64,000 bases of DNA, taken from Spirochaetia bacterium UBA5763. GTDB taxonomy: Bacteria; Spirochaetota; UBA4802; UBA5550. The notes beneath the pieces are model-generated. The model was given only the letters and a program-made list of their open reading frames with translations. It searched no databases and was not told where the DNA came from. Made by a program: the position numbers and the translations under genes. Positions 26,289 through 34,571 of the stretch are shown piece after piece (the stretch's first letter is position 1; every line of letters starts with the position of its first letter). The stretch lies in NCBI GenBank assembly GCA_002418835.1, contig DIEX01000031.1, positions 565,968 through 629,967 of the forward strand. Direction: 5' to 3'.

Positions 26289-27074
26289 TTACCTGAAGCT
26301 GCCCGGAACAGGGAGGACAAGCGGCCTCCCTGTAACAGGGCTGATTCCGCAATAGAATTCCGTTTCGTAAAGTCCGCTCAATGAATTCTGATTTATCACA
26401 ATATCCGGTTCTCCGTCAAAAAAAACTGCACCCTCTTTTATCGCGACCACACGACTACAGTAGTCCATGGCAGCATTAACGTCATGTAAAGCACAGATAA
26501 TTGTTGTTCCTTCATTATGAAGATTTTTAAGAATATCCATAATCATGACTATATGCCTGTAGTCCAGGTTTGAAACAGGTTCATCGAGAAGGAGAATATT
26601 TTTATTCTGAACCAGAGCTCTCGTGACCTGTACGAGCTGAAACTCTCCCGCAGAAAGCTCACGTATGCTTCTATCCAGCAGACGGGTTACACCGGTGCGG
26701 GATGCCATTTCAATATATGAATTATCAGCGTCATTCCCGTCAAGTATATCAAAGAAGGGGAACCTCCCGAGAGATATGAAATTTTTCACGCTGAAATCCG
26801 GAAGCTCACCTGAAATCTGACTGACAACTGAAAAACTTTTTGCAAGTTCCCTGTTGCCAATCCCGCGGATATCTCTATTCAAGAACTCAACTTTTCCGCC
26901 AAATGGAGAAAGAAGCCCCGAAAGGAGCTTAATAATTGTGCTTTTCCCCGCACCGTTCGGCCCGATGAGAGAGATAAAATCCCCCTTTGTTACGGAGAAA
27001 GAGAGATTTCTTATAAAACAGTTTTTCCGGTACCCTGCATCAGCATCTGTAACTCTAAAAATCTCTTCACTCAT
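26289..27074 (-). CDS. Iron-siderophore/cobalamin-type ABC transporter ATPase
   Basis: 261 residues. Walker A is IGPNGAGKSTIIKLL, the signature is RELSAGEFQLVQVTRAL (LSAGE instead of LSGGE), Walker B is ILLLDEPVSNLD and the switch is CALHDVNAA. The sequence matches the FecE/BtuD/FhuC subgroup that energises FecCD-type permeases. It follows the permease gene with a 1-nt gap. A 9-bp stem (26308-26333) inside its 3' end lies just downstream of convergent flaA. Confidence 0.93.
   Translation of the reverse strand: MSEEIFRVTDADAGYRKNCFIRNLSFSVTKGDFISLIGPNGAGKSTIIKLLSGLLSPFGGKVEFLNRDIRGIGNRELAKSFSVVSQISGELPDFSVKNFISLGRFPFFDILDGNDADNSYIEMASRTGVTRLLDRSIRELSAGEFQLVQVTRALVQNKNILLLDEPVSNLDYRHIVMIMDILKNLHNEGTTIICALHDVNAAMDYCSRVVAIKEGAVFFDGEPDIVINQNSLSGLYETEFYCGISPVTGRPLVLPVPGSFR
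26308..26333 (+). terminator. Strong stem downstream of flaA, inside the ABC ATPase gene
   Basis: Arms ACAGGGAGG and CCTCCCTGT with an 8-nt loop, 22 nt after the flaA stop. There is no T-tract after it on the + strand, so it may stabilise the flaA mRNA end rather than terminate on its own. Confidence 0.35.
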
Positions 27075-27075
27075 A

Positions 27076-28047
27076 CTAAAACTCTCTCCTGCTCCTTAAC
27101 ACATAAAAAAGAAAAAATAGTCCGCCGGAAAGGCCGGTTATTACACCAACCGGTATTTCATAAGGTACAACCAGTGTTCTGCTCATTGCGTCGCATAACA
27201 TAAGGAAGGCGCCCCCTGCTGCTGCTGATAACGGAAGCAGTGAATAACTTCCTGAACCTGCAAAGATCCGTACGATATGCGGGACCATGAGCCCCACGAA
27301 TGGGATTATCCCACCCATCACCACGGAAAGAGCGGCAAGAAATGAAGCGAGGATTATAATCAGTCTTATTTCAAAAAATGTTACCCCCGAACTCCTTGAA
27401 AAATCGGTACCGAAAGCTATAATATCAAGGTGTCTGTGGAACAGCCATAATGCGATCATTATACCCGCAGCAATGACAGACACAGTGACCTGCAGATTTC
27501 CCGAAGAGTTCAGATCTCCCATCATCCAGATAATAGTCTTGTGAACACTCTCCGATTTCGCCATAGAAAAAAGAAGCATAACAGATGATGAGAATATAAA
27601 GCTCAAGGCAACACCGGAAAGTATAAAACTGCTGCCGGTAAAACCGGCCCGTCTCGAAAGAAGATAGATTATAAAAATACTGAACAGGCTTCCGCAGAAA
27701 GCTGATATAACTGCAGCAAACGGCGGGAAAGAAAATATTACAGCCACTGAATAACCCAGAGCAGCCCCTCCCGACACACCGGTAATAAATGGATCTGCAA
27801 GGGGATTTCTGAAGACCGACTGAAATACTGCTCCGCACACAGATAGAGAAGCGCCCGCAAAGAGTGCTGCAAAAACCCTGGGGATACGAACTTTCAGTAT
27901 TATCTCACTTTTAAGAGAGCTCTCGCCTCCCAGCAGAGTAAAAAGTGCTTCAGCAGGATTTATTATTTCCGTTCCGAGAGAGATCCCGGCCAGCAATGAC
28001 CCGGAGAGCACAGCCGCAATAATTATATATACTTTTCTTATACTCAT
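27076..28047 (-). CDS. FecCD-family ABC permease
   Basis: 323 residues with about nine to ten TM helices. Family landmarks are RIPRVFAALFAGASLSVCGAVFQ, FRNPLADPFITGVSGGAALG, and GGIIPFVGLMVPHIVRIFAG (the ATPase-contact loop, as in BtuC GLIPHILR). It transports cobalamin, haem or ferric siderophore complexes with the flanking ATPase and binding protein. Overlaps the binding-protein gene by 4 nt. Confidence 0.94.
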   Translation of the reverse strand: MSIRKVYIIIAAVLSGSLLAGISLGTEIINPAEALFTLLGGESSLKSEIILKVRIPRVFAALFAGASLSVCGAVFQSVFRNPLADPFITGVSGGAALGYSVAVIFSFPPFAAVISAFCGSLFSIFIIYLLSRRAGFTGSSFILSGVALSFIFSSSVMLLFSMAKSESVHKTIIWMMGDLNSSGNLQVTVSVIAAGIMIALWLFHRHLDIIAFGTDFSRSSGVTFFEIRLIIILASFLAALSVVMGGIIPFVGLMVPHIVRIFAGSGSYSLLPLSAAAGGAFLMLCDAMSRTLVVPYEIPVGVITGLSGGLFFLFYVLRSRREF

Positions 28048-28910
28048 CTTTTTATCATATTAATCAGTGATGAAATTTTCTCAACAGAAATTGTGTAATC
28101 CCCGGGAGTATAATAAGGGATATTATCATCTCCCGTGGTAAAAACATTCCCTTTTTTTATAAAATCAACATTCTTATAACCGGAAAACAGCGAATTAATA
28201 TCGTAATCATACCCCATAGTCATAATAATAACTGCATCAGCTCCGGAAAGGAGCAGCGATTCAAGACTTAGTATGGGATATGCAGTGTCAGCATCAGCAA
28301 AGGGATTCTCCCCCCCTGCATCATTGATAATTGCCGAAATATGCGATTCACCTGAAACTGTAACAAGAGGCTTCACAGACACAAGAAAAACAATCTTCGG
28401 AGGTGTCTCCGGCCTGGCAATTCTGCTGATCCTGTTTTTGTATTCAGATATCTTTACTTCTGCGGCCTCACTCCGCCCTGTAATCGCTGCAAGGCGCCTG
28501 TAATTCCCGCACATGGAATTGAAATCCCTGTTTCGCGCCAGAACCTCCACCCTGAGTCCGAATTTCTCAAGAAGCGGAAGCTTTTGAATATACCTGTCCT
28601 CTTCAGATACCAGCACAAGATCAGGATTAATCGTTATAATTTTTTCCATGTTCGGGCTGATATATGCGCCTACACTTTCAACCTTAAGTTCAGGATGCAG
28701 TGTATAATCAGTTATTCCCGCGAGCAGATCAACTGCCCCGAGATCTATCATGCACCTTGTTACAGAAGGTGACAGTGAGATTATCCTTCCCGGATTCTCC
28801 GGCGGAATGATGCTGCCATGCTCCCCCCTCCTGCCGATAAAAAAAAGAAGGGATAAACACAGGATAAATGCTGTTATGATTATTTTTTTCAGGTTCATGC
28901 CTGAAGGCAT
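28044..28910 (-). CDS. BtuF/FecB-type periplasmic binding protein
   Basis: 288 residues. A hydrophobic N-terminus (IIITAFILCLSLLFFIG) serves as signal or anchor; no lipobox is apparent. The binding domain opens with RIISLSPSVTRCMIDLGAVDLLAGITDY, as in BtuF/HmuT, and continues with EKIITINPDLVLVSEE and DAGGENPFADADTAYPILSLESLLLSGADAVII. The second ATG at 28898 (MNLKK) may be the true start; neither has a strong ribosome binding site. The ligand is not evident: vitamin B12 or haem/siderophore are possible. No cobalamin riboswitch was found upstream. Confidence 0.88.
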   Translation of the reverse strand: MPSGMNLKKIIITAFILCLSLLFFIGRRGEHGSIIPPENPGRIISLSPSVTRCMIDLGAVDLLAGITDYTLHPELKVESVGAYISPNMEKIITINPDLVLVSEEDRYIQKLPLLEKFGLRVEVLARNRDFNSMCGNYRRLAAITGRSEAAEVKISEYKNRISRIARPETPPKIVFLVSVKPLVTVSGESHISAIINDAGGENPFADADTAYPILSLESLLLSGADAVIIMTMGYDYDINSLFSGYKNVDFIKKGNVFTTGDDNIPYYTPGDYTISVEKISSLINMIKR

Positions 28911-28979
28911 AGTTGCTGATGTGGATATGAATTCAAAGCAGTTTTTATTGCGGCATACAAATAATTCCTGGCCACAGGT

Positions 28980-29111
28980 TTATATCAGAGTGACAATATT
29001 CTCTTCCCTTGCACACTTAATACAGTATCTCAGACCCTCTTTTCTGTTCTTAACGGGTATAAAGAAGTGATTCAGGTCAGTAATATCTTTTCCGCATCTT
29101 GCACATTTCAT
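28980..29111 (-). CDS. 43-residue zinc-ribbon microprotein
   Basis: A short reading frame begins MKCARCGKDITDLNHFF, continues with a basic region, and ends with YCIKCAREENIVTLI. The two CxxC pairs (residues 3-6 and 30-33) form a plausible zinc ribbon. AGAGGA lies about 10 nt before the ATG. It precedes the ABC importer genes in the same direction by 69 nt and may be their first gene. No family was recognised at this length. Confidence 0.65.
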   Translation of the reverse strand: MKCARCGKDITDLNHFFIPVKNRKEGLRYCIKCAREENIVTLI

Positions 29112-29251
29112 ATCATGTATTCCTCTTGACAGTATTTCTGTTATTATATCGGTATAAGAAATTGATATTATCAGTTTTTTTAACTCTGCCTTTTAATTTT
29201 TTTTATTGTAAATAATTCAAACACAGGTTTACAATTCATAAAAAAATTGTG

Positions 29252-29279
29252 TTTACAGTTTATGCCGTTCAGCTAAAAT
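29252..29279 (+). promoter_or_regulatory. Candidate promoter of the moaD-moaE unit
   Basis: TTTACA and TAAAAT separated by 16 nt, ending 31 nt before the first gene. A GGGGGG run 4 nt before the ATG acts as ribosome binding site. Confidence 0.55.
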
Positions 29280-29310
29280 CGGCGTTATTACTTTAATTCA
29301 GGGGGGTTTT

Positions 29311-29619
29311 ATGCCGCCACGGGCAAAAAGCACAGCCAAAAAAGTGAGGAAAAACACCAAAAAGACCAATCTTACAAGGTTATACAACCAGATGCATAAG
29401 ATGTCTTTAGACGCTGTTGACAATGAAATTATTAAAAGATTCAAAATCCTTATTGACGCAAGTGAAGAGGATGTCCCTAAGACTGACATAGACCAGCTCA
29501 TCAGCGATCCTAAAAGCGCCGATACTTCTATTTTCCCTGAAGGCCTTCAGCCATATGTTAAGCATTTTGTTTTTATGACAAAACGCGACAAGTCACAGAA
29601 AAAAACAGCTGCAGTATGA
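29311..29619 (+). CDS. Basic conserved-looking protein of unknown function, first gene before moaD
   Basis: 102 residues. The N-terminus is strongly basic (PPRAKSTAKKVRKNTKKTN), the middle is a helical acidic/basic mix with ILIDASEEDVPKTDIDQL, and the C-terminus is again basic (KRDKSQKK). No family or metal-binding motif was recognised. It overlaps moaD by 4 nt (ATGA), so it is translated with the molybdopterin synthase genes. The basic ends suggest nucleic acid or membrane-surface binding; this is inference only. Confidence 0.7.
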   Translation: MPPRAKSTAKKVRKNTKKTNLTRLYNQMHKMSLDAVDNEIIKRFKILIDASEEDVPKTDIDQLISDPKSADTSIFPEGLQPYVKHFVFMTKRDKSQKKTAAV

Positions 29620-29864
29620 TTAAAATCCGTCTAAAACTCTTTGCATCAATGAAAGATATCTGCGGTTTTTCAGAGAAGGATTTCTCTTTTGAAAAACCGG
29701 CAAGCGTAAATGAACTCATCGATGAACTGACAGGTTTATACCCCGCTGTTTCCGAAAAAAAGGGGATTCTTCTTATTGCCGTTAACGAAGAGTATACAGA
29801 CGTAGATACAATTCTCAAAGACGGCGACACTGTTGCGATTTTCCCCCCTGTAAGCGGAGGCTGA
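29616..29864 (+). CDS. moaD: Molybdopterin synthase sulfur carrier subunit
   Basis: 82 residues, ubiquitin-like fold. It ends in VSGG, the C-terminal Gly-Gly that is adenylated and thiocarboxylated before donating sulfur to precursor Z. KLFASMKDICG near the start and GDTVAIFPPVSGG at the end are typical. It sits directly upstream of moaE with a 1-nt gap. Confidence 0.92.
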   Translation: MIKIRLKLFASMKDICGFSEKDFSFEKPASVNELIDELTGLYPAVSEKKGILLIAVNEEYTDVDTILKDGDTVAIFPPVSGG

Positions 29865-29865
29865 C

Positions 29866-30282
29866 ATGAAACAGATTATAACCCAAAAGGAGCCTATAAA
29901 CCTTGACGCGCTTCTCGCACATGGCGACTCCCCGTCGGATGGGGCAGATCTTGTTTTTATCGGAAAAGTGCGGAACCACTCAAGAGGAAAAACTGTAACT
30001 CATATCGATTATGAAATTTATGACACAATGGCTCTCAAAGAACTCAACAAAATAGCTGATGAAGCTCTGGCTCAATGGGATACTGGCAGAATACTGATTG
30101 TCCACAGGTTTGGAAGAGTCAACATCGGCGAGCCTTCAATAGTAATAGCTGTTTCATCATCACACAGGGATGAATCATACCGCAGTTCAAGATATATCAT
30201 CGATGAGATAAAAAAGCGTGTCCCGATATGGAAAAAGGAGTTCTACAGCGACGGTTCCGAATGGATCGGCGACAGAAACTGA
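29866..30282 (+). CDS. moaE: Molybdopterin synthase catalytic subunit
   Basis: 138 residues. Family signatures are GADLVFIGKVRNHSRGKTV, HIDYEIYDTMALKEL, HRFGRVNIGEPSIVIAVSS (His/Arg binding precursor Z), SSHRDESYRSSRYIIDEIK and the catalytic Lys region VPIWKKEFYSDGSEW. Together with MoaD it converts cyclic pyranopterin phosphate to molybdopterin. The stop directly abuts the stop of the convergent fliG gene. Confidence 0.95.
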   Translation: MKQIITQKEPINLDALLAHGDSPSDGADLVFIGKVRNHSRGKTVTHIDYEIYDTMALKELNKIADEALAQWDTGRILIVHRFGRVNIGEPSIVIAVSSSHRDESYRSSRYIIDEIKKRVPIWKKEFYSDGSEWIGDRN

Positions 30283-31299
30283 TCATTCAACATATATCTC
30301 ACCGCTCCTTCTTAAAGATATAACACCGTTTTCATTCAGCACGCGCATAATGTCAACCACACGGTTTCTGCATTCATCTATCTCTGAAAGCTTAACAGGC
30401 CCCAGCAGGTCCATTTCACCAAGAATTTCAGTAGCCCTGTTCTGGCTCATATTCCGCATAAACCTGAACTTAATCTCATCACCCGCGCCTTTCAATGCTT
30501 TCGCGATAAGGTAGTCATCATTAATTTCATCTATCAGTATCCTGACCTCAACATTTGTGAGGTTAAGAATGTTTTCGAAGCTGAAGATCCTCTCGGATAT
30601 TTCCCGTGAAATATGCGGCATAGATATATCCATGCTCTGCAGTATCTTTTTCTCCTGTTCGCTGCTCATGTGAGAGATAATGCTTATAAGCGATTCTATG
30701 CCGTTAGCATGTTCATCACCTGCTCCGCGCTTTTTCATCTCATTATACCGTTTTTTCATTGCCCTTGCAACCGCTACTGCCGCCTCCGGGGAATGGGGCG
30801 TCATTTTTGCAATTCTCAACGCAACGGTCTTTGCAGTGCCTGAGTCCAGGGACTTCATCAGGAACCCCGCTTTTTTCGGGTTCACATACTTAATAACAAG
30901 TGCAATAACCTGGGGCTGTTCGTTTTTCAGGAGTGAGACAAAATCACGGTCATCTGCTTCATCAAGGAATTTAAAAGCAGCCTCAGCATCGCGGTTTTCA
31001 ATTTTATTAATCAGTTCTTCGGCTTTCTCCTCTCCGAAAGTATCTGCGATAAGTTTCCTTGCGCGGTTTTTCCCGCCATAAGTCTGCTTCGATGATCTCT
31101 TCAATTCTATCAGAAATTCACCGAAGAGATCCTCCTTCTCTCCGGCCGGGAGTGATTTCATTCTGATCATCTCCGAACTGAGCTTCTCTATGCTTGCTTC
31201 ATCAAGATGCTTCATGATATCTGAGGCAATGTCAGGCCCGAGAATCATCAGTAATGCAGCAGCCTTCTCTGTTCCGCTCATGTCAAATATGGATTTCAT
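30283..31299 (-). CDS. fliG: Flagellar motor switch protein FliG, atypical paralogue
   Basis: 338 residues spanning all three FliG domains. The N-terminal domain starts MSGTEKAAALLMILGPDIA, the middle domain has NEQPQVIALVI (EHPQ motif as EQPQ, residues 127-130), and the C-terminal domain has EVRILIDEINDDYLIAKALKG, NMSQNRATEILGEM and GPVKLSEIDE. In the torque helix (~286-298) the charged set known from E. coli (R281, D288, D289, R297) is largely replaced; K270 matches K264. Spirochaetes often carry a canonical FliG2 and a divergent FliG1; this looks like the latter. It is not in a flagellar operon. Confidence 0.88.
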   Translation of the reverse strand: MKSIFDMSGTEKAAALLMILGPDIASDIMKHLDEASIEKLSSEMIRMKSLPAGEKEDLFGEFLIELKRSSKQTYGGKNRARKLIADTFGEEKAEELINKIENRDAEAAFKFLDEADDRDFVSLLKNEQPQVIALVIKYVNPKKAGFLMKSLDSGTAKTVALRIAKMTPHSPEAAVAVARAMKKRYNEMKKRGAGDEHANGIESLISIISHMSSEQEKKILQSMDISMPHISREISERIFSFENILNLTNVEVRILIDEINDDYLIAKALKGAGDEIKFRFMRNMSQNRATEILGEMDLLGPVKLSEIDECRNRVVDIMRVLNENGVISLRRSGEIYVE

Positions 31300-31436
31300 T
31301 CAGTCAACCTGCTCCGTCAGAAGTTCTTGATTTTAATACTCAACAGTTAAATTTTATTGTTGAAAAAAATCAATAAATAATCATTAAATTTTAAGTATGG
31401 TACGATATTCCTGTTAAGCGGACATTTTTCCATAAC

Positions 31437-31580
31437 TATAATATTTCAGGAATAATTTGTGCCTCGTCATTCCGGCCGTTGTGATAACGAAGTGCCGGAA
31501 TCTCATAAAACTGATAATATGGGATTCCCGCCTTTGCGGGGATGATGGATAGAGAGCTAATTCAATCGTTAACCGTTATA
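31437..31580. repeat. Short intergenic element A with related terminal inverted repeats
   Basis: 144 bp in the 346-bp gap between fliG and the GHKL gene. The left end TATAATATTTCAGGAATAAT and the right end, the reverse complement of TATAACGGTTAACGATTGAA, resemble the ends of elements at 47020, 56395, 57333 and 59610. The core carries a GTCATTCCGG...CCGGAATC palindrome and GGATTCCCGCC. Confidence 0.65.
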
Positions 31581-31645
31581 AACGTACCAAAATGTTCTAA
31601 AAAAAAGTTTTTAAAAAAATCATTAATACCGGATATAACTGCAAT

Positions 31646-32302
31646 ATGGCCGAAATTAAAACCGATGAATCCTGGCAGACCGATATAATTACAGCGGTAC
31701 AAAACGAAAGCGATATAGTTTTCGTGACCTACTCTGCACTTGAAAGAACAGAGGAGAGGATAAAATTCGCGATAGCAAAAATCCTTGAAAAGCATGACAG
31801 GGTGGATCTGTTCACTCCTGTTTATTCCTGTATAAAAGAACTTATTTCCAACGCCACTAAGGCAACAGCAAAAAAAATACTTATTGATGACGGTATAATT
31901 CAGAATCCTGATGATCCGGTTGAAGTCGTAAAAAAAGTCCGCAGCATACTTAACGAAAAATCACTTCTTGAATATGGACTTAAAGCAAAAAAATATCACC
32001 TCTCCACCAGGGTCTACCTTAAGGTTTACAAAAGGCATCTTTTCATCGAAGTTATAAACAACATGCCGCTCACAAAGAAAGAGATGGACAGGATTAACGA
32101 AAGGATAAAAAAATCGTCAAAGTATGATAACATTGCTGAGTTTTTCATGGAGAATCCTGATCCGGAAGCTGAAGGGATGGGACTGGGGCTTTCAATGATA
32201 GTGGTGCTTCTTAAAAATATAAATATAACAAGCAAAAACTTCGTTGTAAGCACCGATGGTACAACGAAAACCTACGCCAAAATTCTGATTCCGATGCTCT
32301 GA
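31646..32302 (+). CDS. GHKL-type ATPase-domain protein of unknown role
   Basis: 218 residues. A helix holding CIKELISNATKA matches the N-box of histidine-kinase/Hsp90-like ATPases, and GMGLGLSMIVVLLK matches the G2 box. The G1 position (normally DxGxG) reads EVINNMPL, so the adenine-contacting Asp appears to be replaced by Asn. There is no dimerisation/phospho-acceptor domain, TM or signal peptide. It could be an anti-sigma-factor-like kinase, a regulatory ATP-binding protein or an inactive relative. The ribosome binding site is weak, and the gene is convergent with the TPR gene. Confidence 0.75.
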   Translation: MAEIKTDESWQTDIITAVQNESDIVFVTYSALERTEERIKFAIAKILEKHDRVDLFTPVYSCIKELISNATKATAKKILIDDGIIQNPDDPVEVVKKVRSILNEKSLLEYGLKAKKYHLSTRVYLKVYKRHLFIEVINNMPLTKKEMDRINERIKKSSKYDNIAEFFMENPDPEAEGMGLGLSMIVVLLKNINITSKNFVVSTDGTTKTYAKILIPML

Positions 32303-32305
32303 TTT

Positions 32306-34357
32306 CTATTCTATTTTTTTTGCTCTCCGGTTTTTCAACGGAAAAACCCTGACCGTTGAATCTATTTCATTGAGCAGGTCAGCTCTGTCCGGTTCAGCAT
32401 AACTGATAAATGTATCGGCCTCTTTTACTGTAAGAAGTTCCCCGGTCCGCATAATGTCATTGGTTGATCTCGCCCGGCTGTTTCTGTATATCACAAGCTG
32501 ACTCCCGGTTTTTATCCCGTCAACGAGCCCGAGATTAACAAGTATCCCTTTCTCTTTTGTTTTAACAACACGCCCGTTATACGGCATCATATCATAGAGC
32601 TTACCTGCAAGATTGAGAGATATCTTTGCAAGGTTTTCCTTACCTTTCTTTGAATCAGAAATCTCCCCTATGATAAACCCCTTATCCACATCCATAATCC
32701 TGCAGTTTACATTGAGATAATCTTCAACTTCGGAAATCTCCCCATAAATGATATAGTCAAGCCTCCTGTTATCCTTCCCGTAGAGGTCTTTGATACTTTT
32801 AAAACTCCGGAAAAGATTTTCACCATTTGTCTTCAGATACCCTGCGGCAGATTCCCGTTCACCGAGGCCTGTGACCTTCATTCTGCCATACTGCTGCATT
32901 GCGAAAGTGATGCCACGCGCGGCTATTCTTCCTGCATCAGGGTGATTGGAAATTCTACCCGCTGTATCAAAATTCATAACAAGAACAACAGGGACATCCC
33001 TTGGAATTTCATCAATTGAATACCCCTCTCTGTAATAGAGACGGTCTCTTCTCTTCATGATCTCTATGTTCAGCATCTCCTGATATTTAAACTCTGGGTA
33101 CTGTTTAAGAAGGCTCTTCATCTCATCTATCATGATAATATTATAATCAAGAATAGAATAGTAGTTTATAAGCTTCTCCCTTACATCACGGTTCAGGGGA
33201 TTCATCAGCATTGCACGTCTTAGATAGTACATCACGCTGGTGTGAAGTGTTTCCCGCCCCGCAGCCTGCGACAACTCTATGTTTTCAGATGAAAGCATAA
33301 TACGGGCCGGATGCGCGGTTTTATATTCATTGAGTATAAGAAAATCCTCAATTTTTGCTCTGAGTACCGGGTCAGAAGGCATTTTTGAATAAAGTTCAAG
33401 CATGGTGTCCAGAGCGCGCGACCGGTCGCCGGCCATTTCGCTGGAGAGCGCAAGTGCATACATCGCATTACTGTTCCGGTTTACCCTGTTGGCTCGGGAT
33501 ATATATGATGCCGCAGAATCTGTTTTCTGTTTAATTATATTTCTGTCTGAAGTACCTGACAGCGCGTTTTCAAACATGATACTCTCAAGTTCATAAAGCT
33601 CCATGAGCCCCATGTCGAAGTTGGCATTGTAATTATCCGGATTAATCGCCAGGGCTTTCGCGTATGATTCACGGGCTTCAGCCAGTGAATCGGAGTTATT
33701 CTCTATGATGTAATTTTTAAAAAGGATACGGCCGTACTTCGCAAAACCCGCAGGTGACTGACTGTTGCTGTCAATGGCTTTCTCGATATATCCACGGGCA
33801 TCCTTCAATCGACCCTCTTCTGTTTTAATTTCAGCCATTAGGAGGAGAGAATCAAAATGATACGGGTTGCTTTTAAATACATTCTCCAGCTTCCTCTTCG
33901 CCCATACTTTCCGGTCCATCCTGTAATAGACATAGGCGAGCCCGTACTGCGACTCCAGCGATGAACCTGACAGAGAGAATGCTTTCTCAAAATAAGTTAT
34001 TGCCTCGCTGAAACGCCCCGTTTCAGAAAGCACCATCCCCACTCCATTAAGAGCATCAACCGAATTACTGTCGAGCCTCAGGACACCGAGGAACATATCC
34101 AGAGCTTTATCATATATTCCAAGCTGGTAATAGGTCTTTCCGGCTCCGAGAAAAGAATCACTATATCCCGAATTCATTCTTATAGACGACAGAAAATTAA
34201 AAAGAGCCCTGTCATACTCAGTCCTTGTATAGTAATTCCACCCCTCTTTATTAAGAGATACAGCGTTCTGAGCCTCAGATGAAAAATCTCCCGAGAAAAT
34301 AAGAATTGTCAGTACTGGAATTATCAGAATGAATTTTTTGAAAAAATATCTATTCAA
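32306..34357 (-). CDS. TPR protein with FlgT/CsgG-like C-terminal region
   Basis: 683 residues from a TTG at 34357, chosen because GGAGG lies 5 nt upstream and the product then begins with a signal peptide (NRYFFKKFILIIPVLTILIF...SEAQ). About ten TPR units fill residues ~35-440 (for example YDKALDMFLGVLRLDSNSVDAL and FSEAITYFEKAF). The C-terminal ~230 residues contain IPVVLVMNF-like, DYIIYGEISEVEDYL and GRVVKTKEKGILVNLGLVDGIKTG, resembling TolB/CsgG-like and FlgT C-terminal folds. It is probably periplasmic or outer membrane associated. A flagellar or envelope assembly role is an inference from the FlgT-like end. Confidence 0.75.
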   Translation of the reverse strand: MNRYFFKKFILIIPVLTILIFSGDFSSEAQNAVSLNKEGWNYYTRTEYDRALFNFLSSIRMNSGYSDSFLGAGKTYYQLGIYDKALDMFLGVLRLDSNSVDALNGVGMVLSETGRFSEAITYFEKAFSLSGSSLESQYGLAYVYYRMDRKVWAKRKLENVFKSNPYHFDSLLLMAEIKTEEGRLKDARGYIEKAIDSNSQSPAGFAKYGRILFKNYIIENNSDSLAEARESYAKALAINPDNYNANFDMGLMELYELESIMFENALSGTSDRNIIKQKTDSAASYISRANRVNRNSNAMYALALSSEMAGDRSRALDTMLELYSKMPSDPVLRAKIEDFLILNEYKTAHPARIMLSSENIELSQAAGRETLHTSVMYYLRRAMLMNPLNRDVREKLINYYSILDYNIIMIDEMKSLLKQYPEFKYQEMLNIEIMKRRDRLYYREGYSIDEIPRDVPVVLVMNFDTAGRISNHPDAGRIAARGITFAMQQYGRMKVTGLGERESAAGYLKTNGENLFRSFKSIKDLYGKDNRRLDYIIYGEISEVEDYLNVNCRIMDVDKGFIIGEISDSKKGKENLAKISLNLAGKLYDMMPYNGRVVKTKEKGILVNLGLVDGIKTGSQLVIYRNSRARSTNDIMRTGELLTVKEADTFISYAEPDRADLLNEIDSTVRVFPLKNRRAKKIE

Positions 34358-34571
34358 GAGGGCCTCCGGAATGCTTTTACGCCAGATGATAATCACAGGG
34401 TAAAGGAGTTTTCAGGCAAGTCAACAAATATTCATAAAATGAAAATCTGTTTGACCTCACGGCACTCTGCGGATAAAAGAATAAACATGAAGAGCATTGC
34501 AGAGTAATATCAGGGAAGGATAGGGTCAGTGACTTCATCCGTTCATTCATCAGCTGACTGGAGATTATCTT

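Noticed and set aside
28911..29111. Possible cobalamin riboswitch upstream of the ABC importer
   Set aside because: No B12-box or matching stems were found; the space is taken by a 43-residue zinc-ribbon frame.
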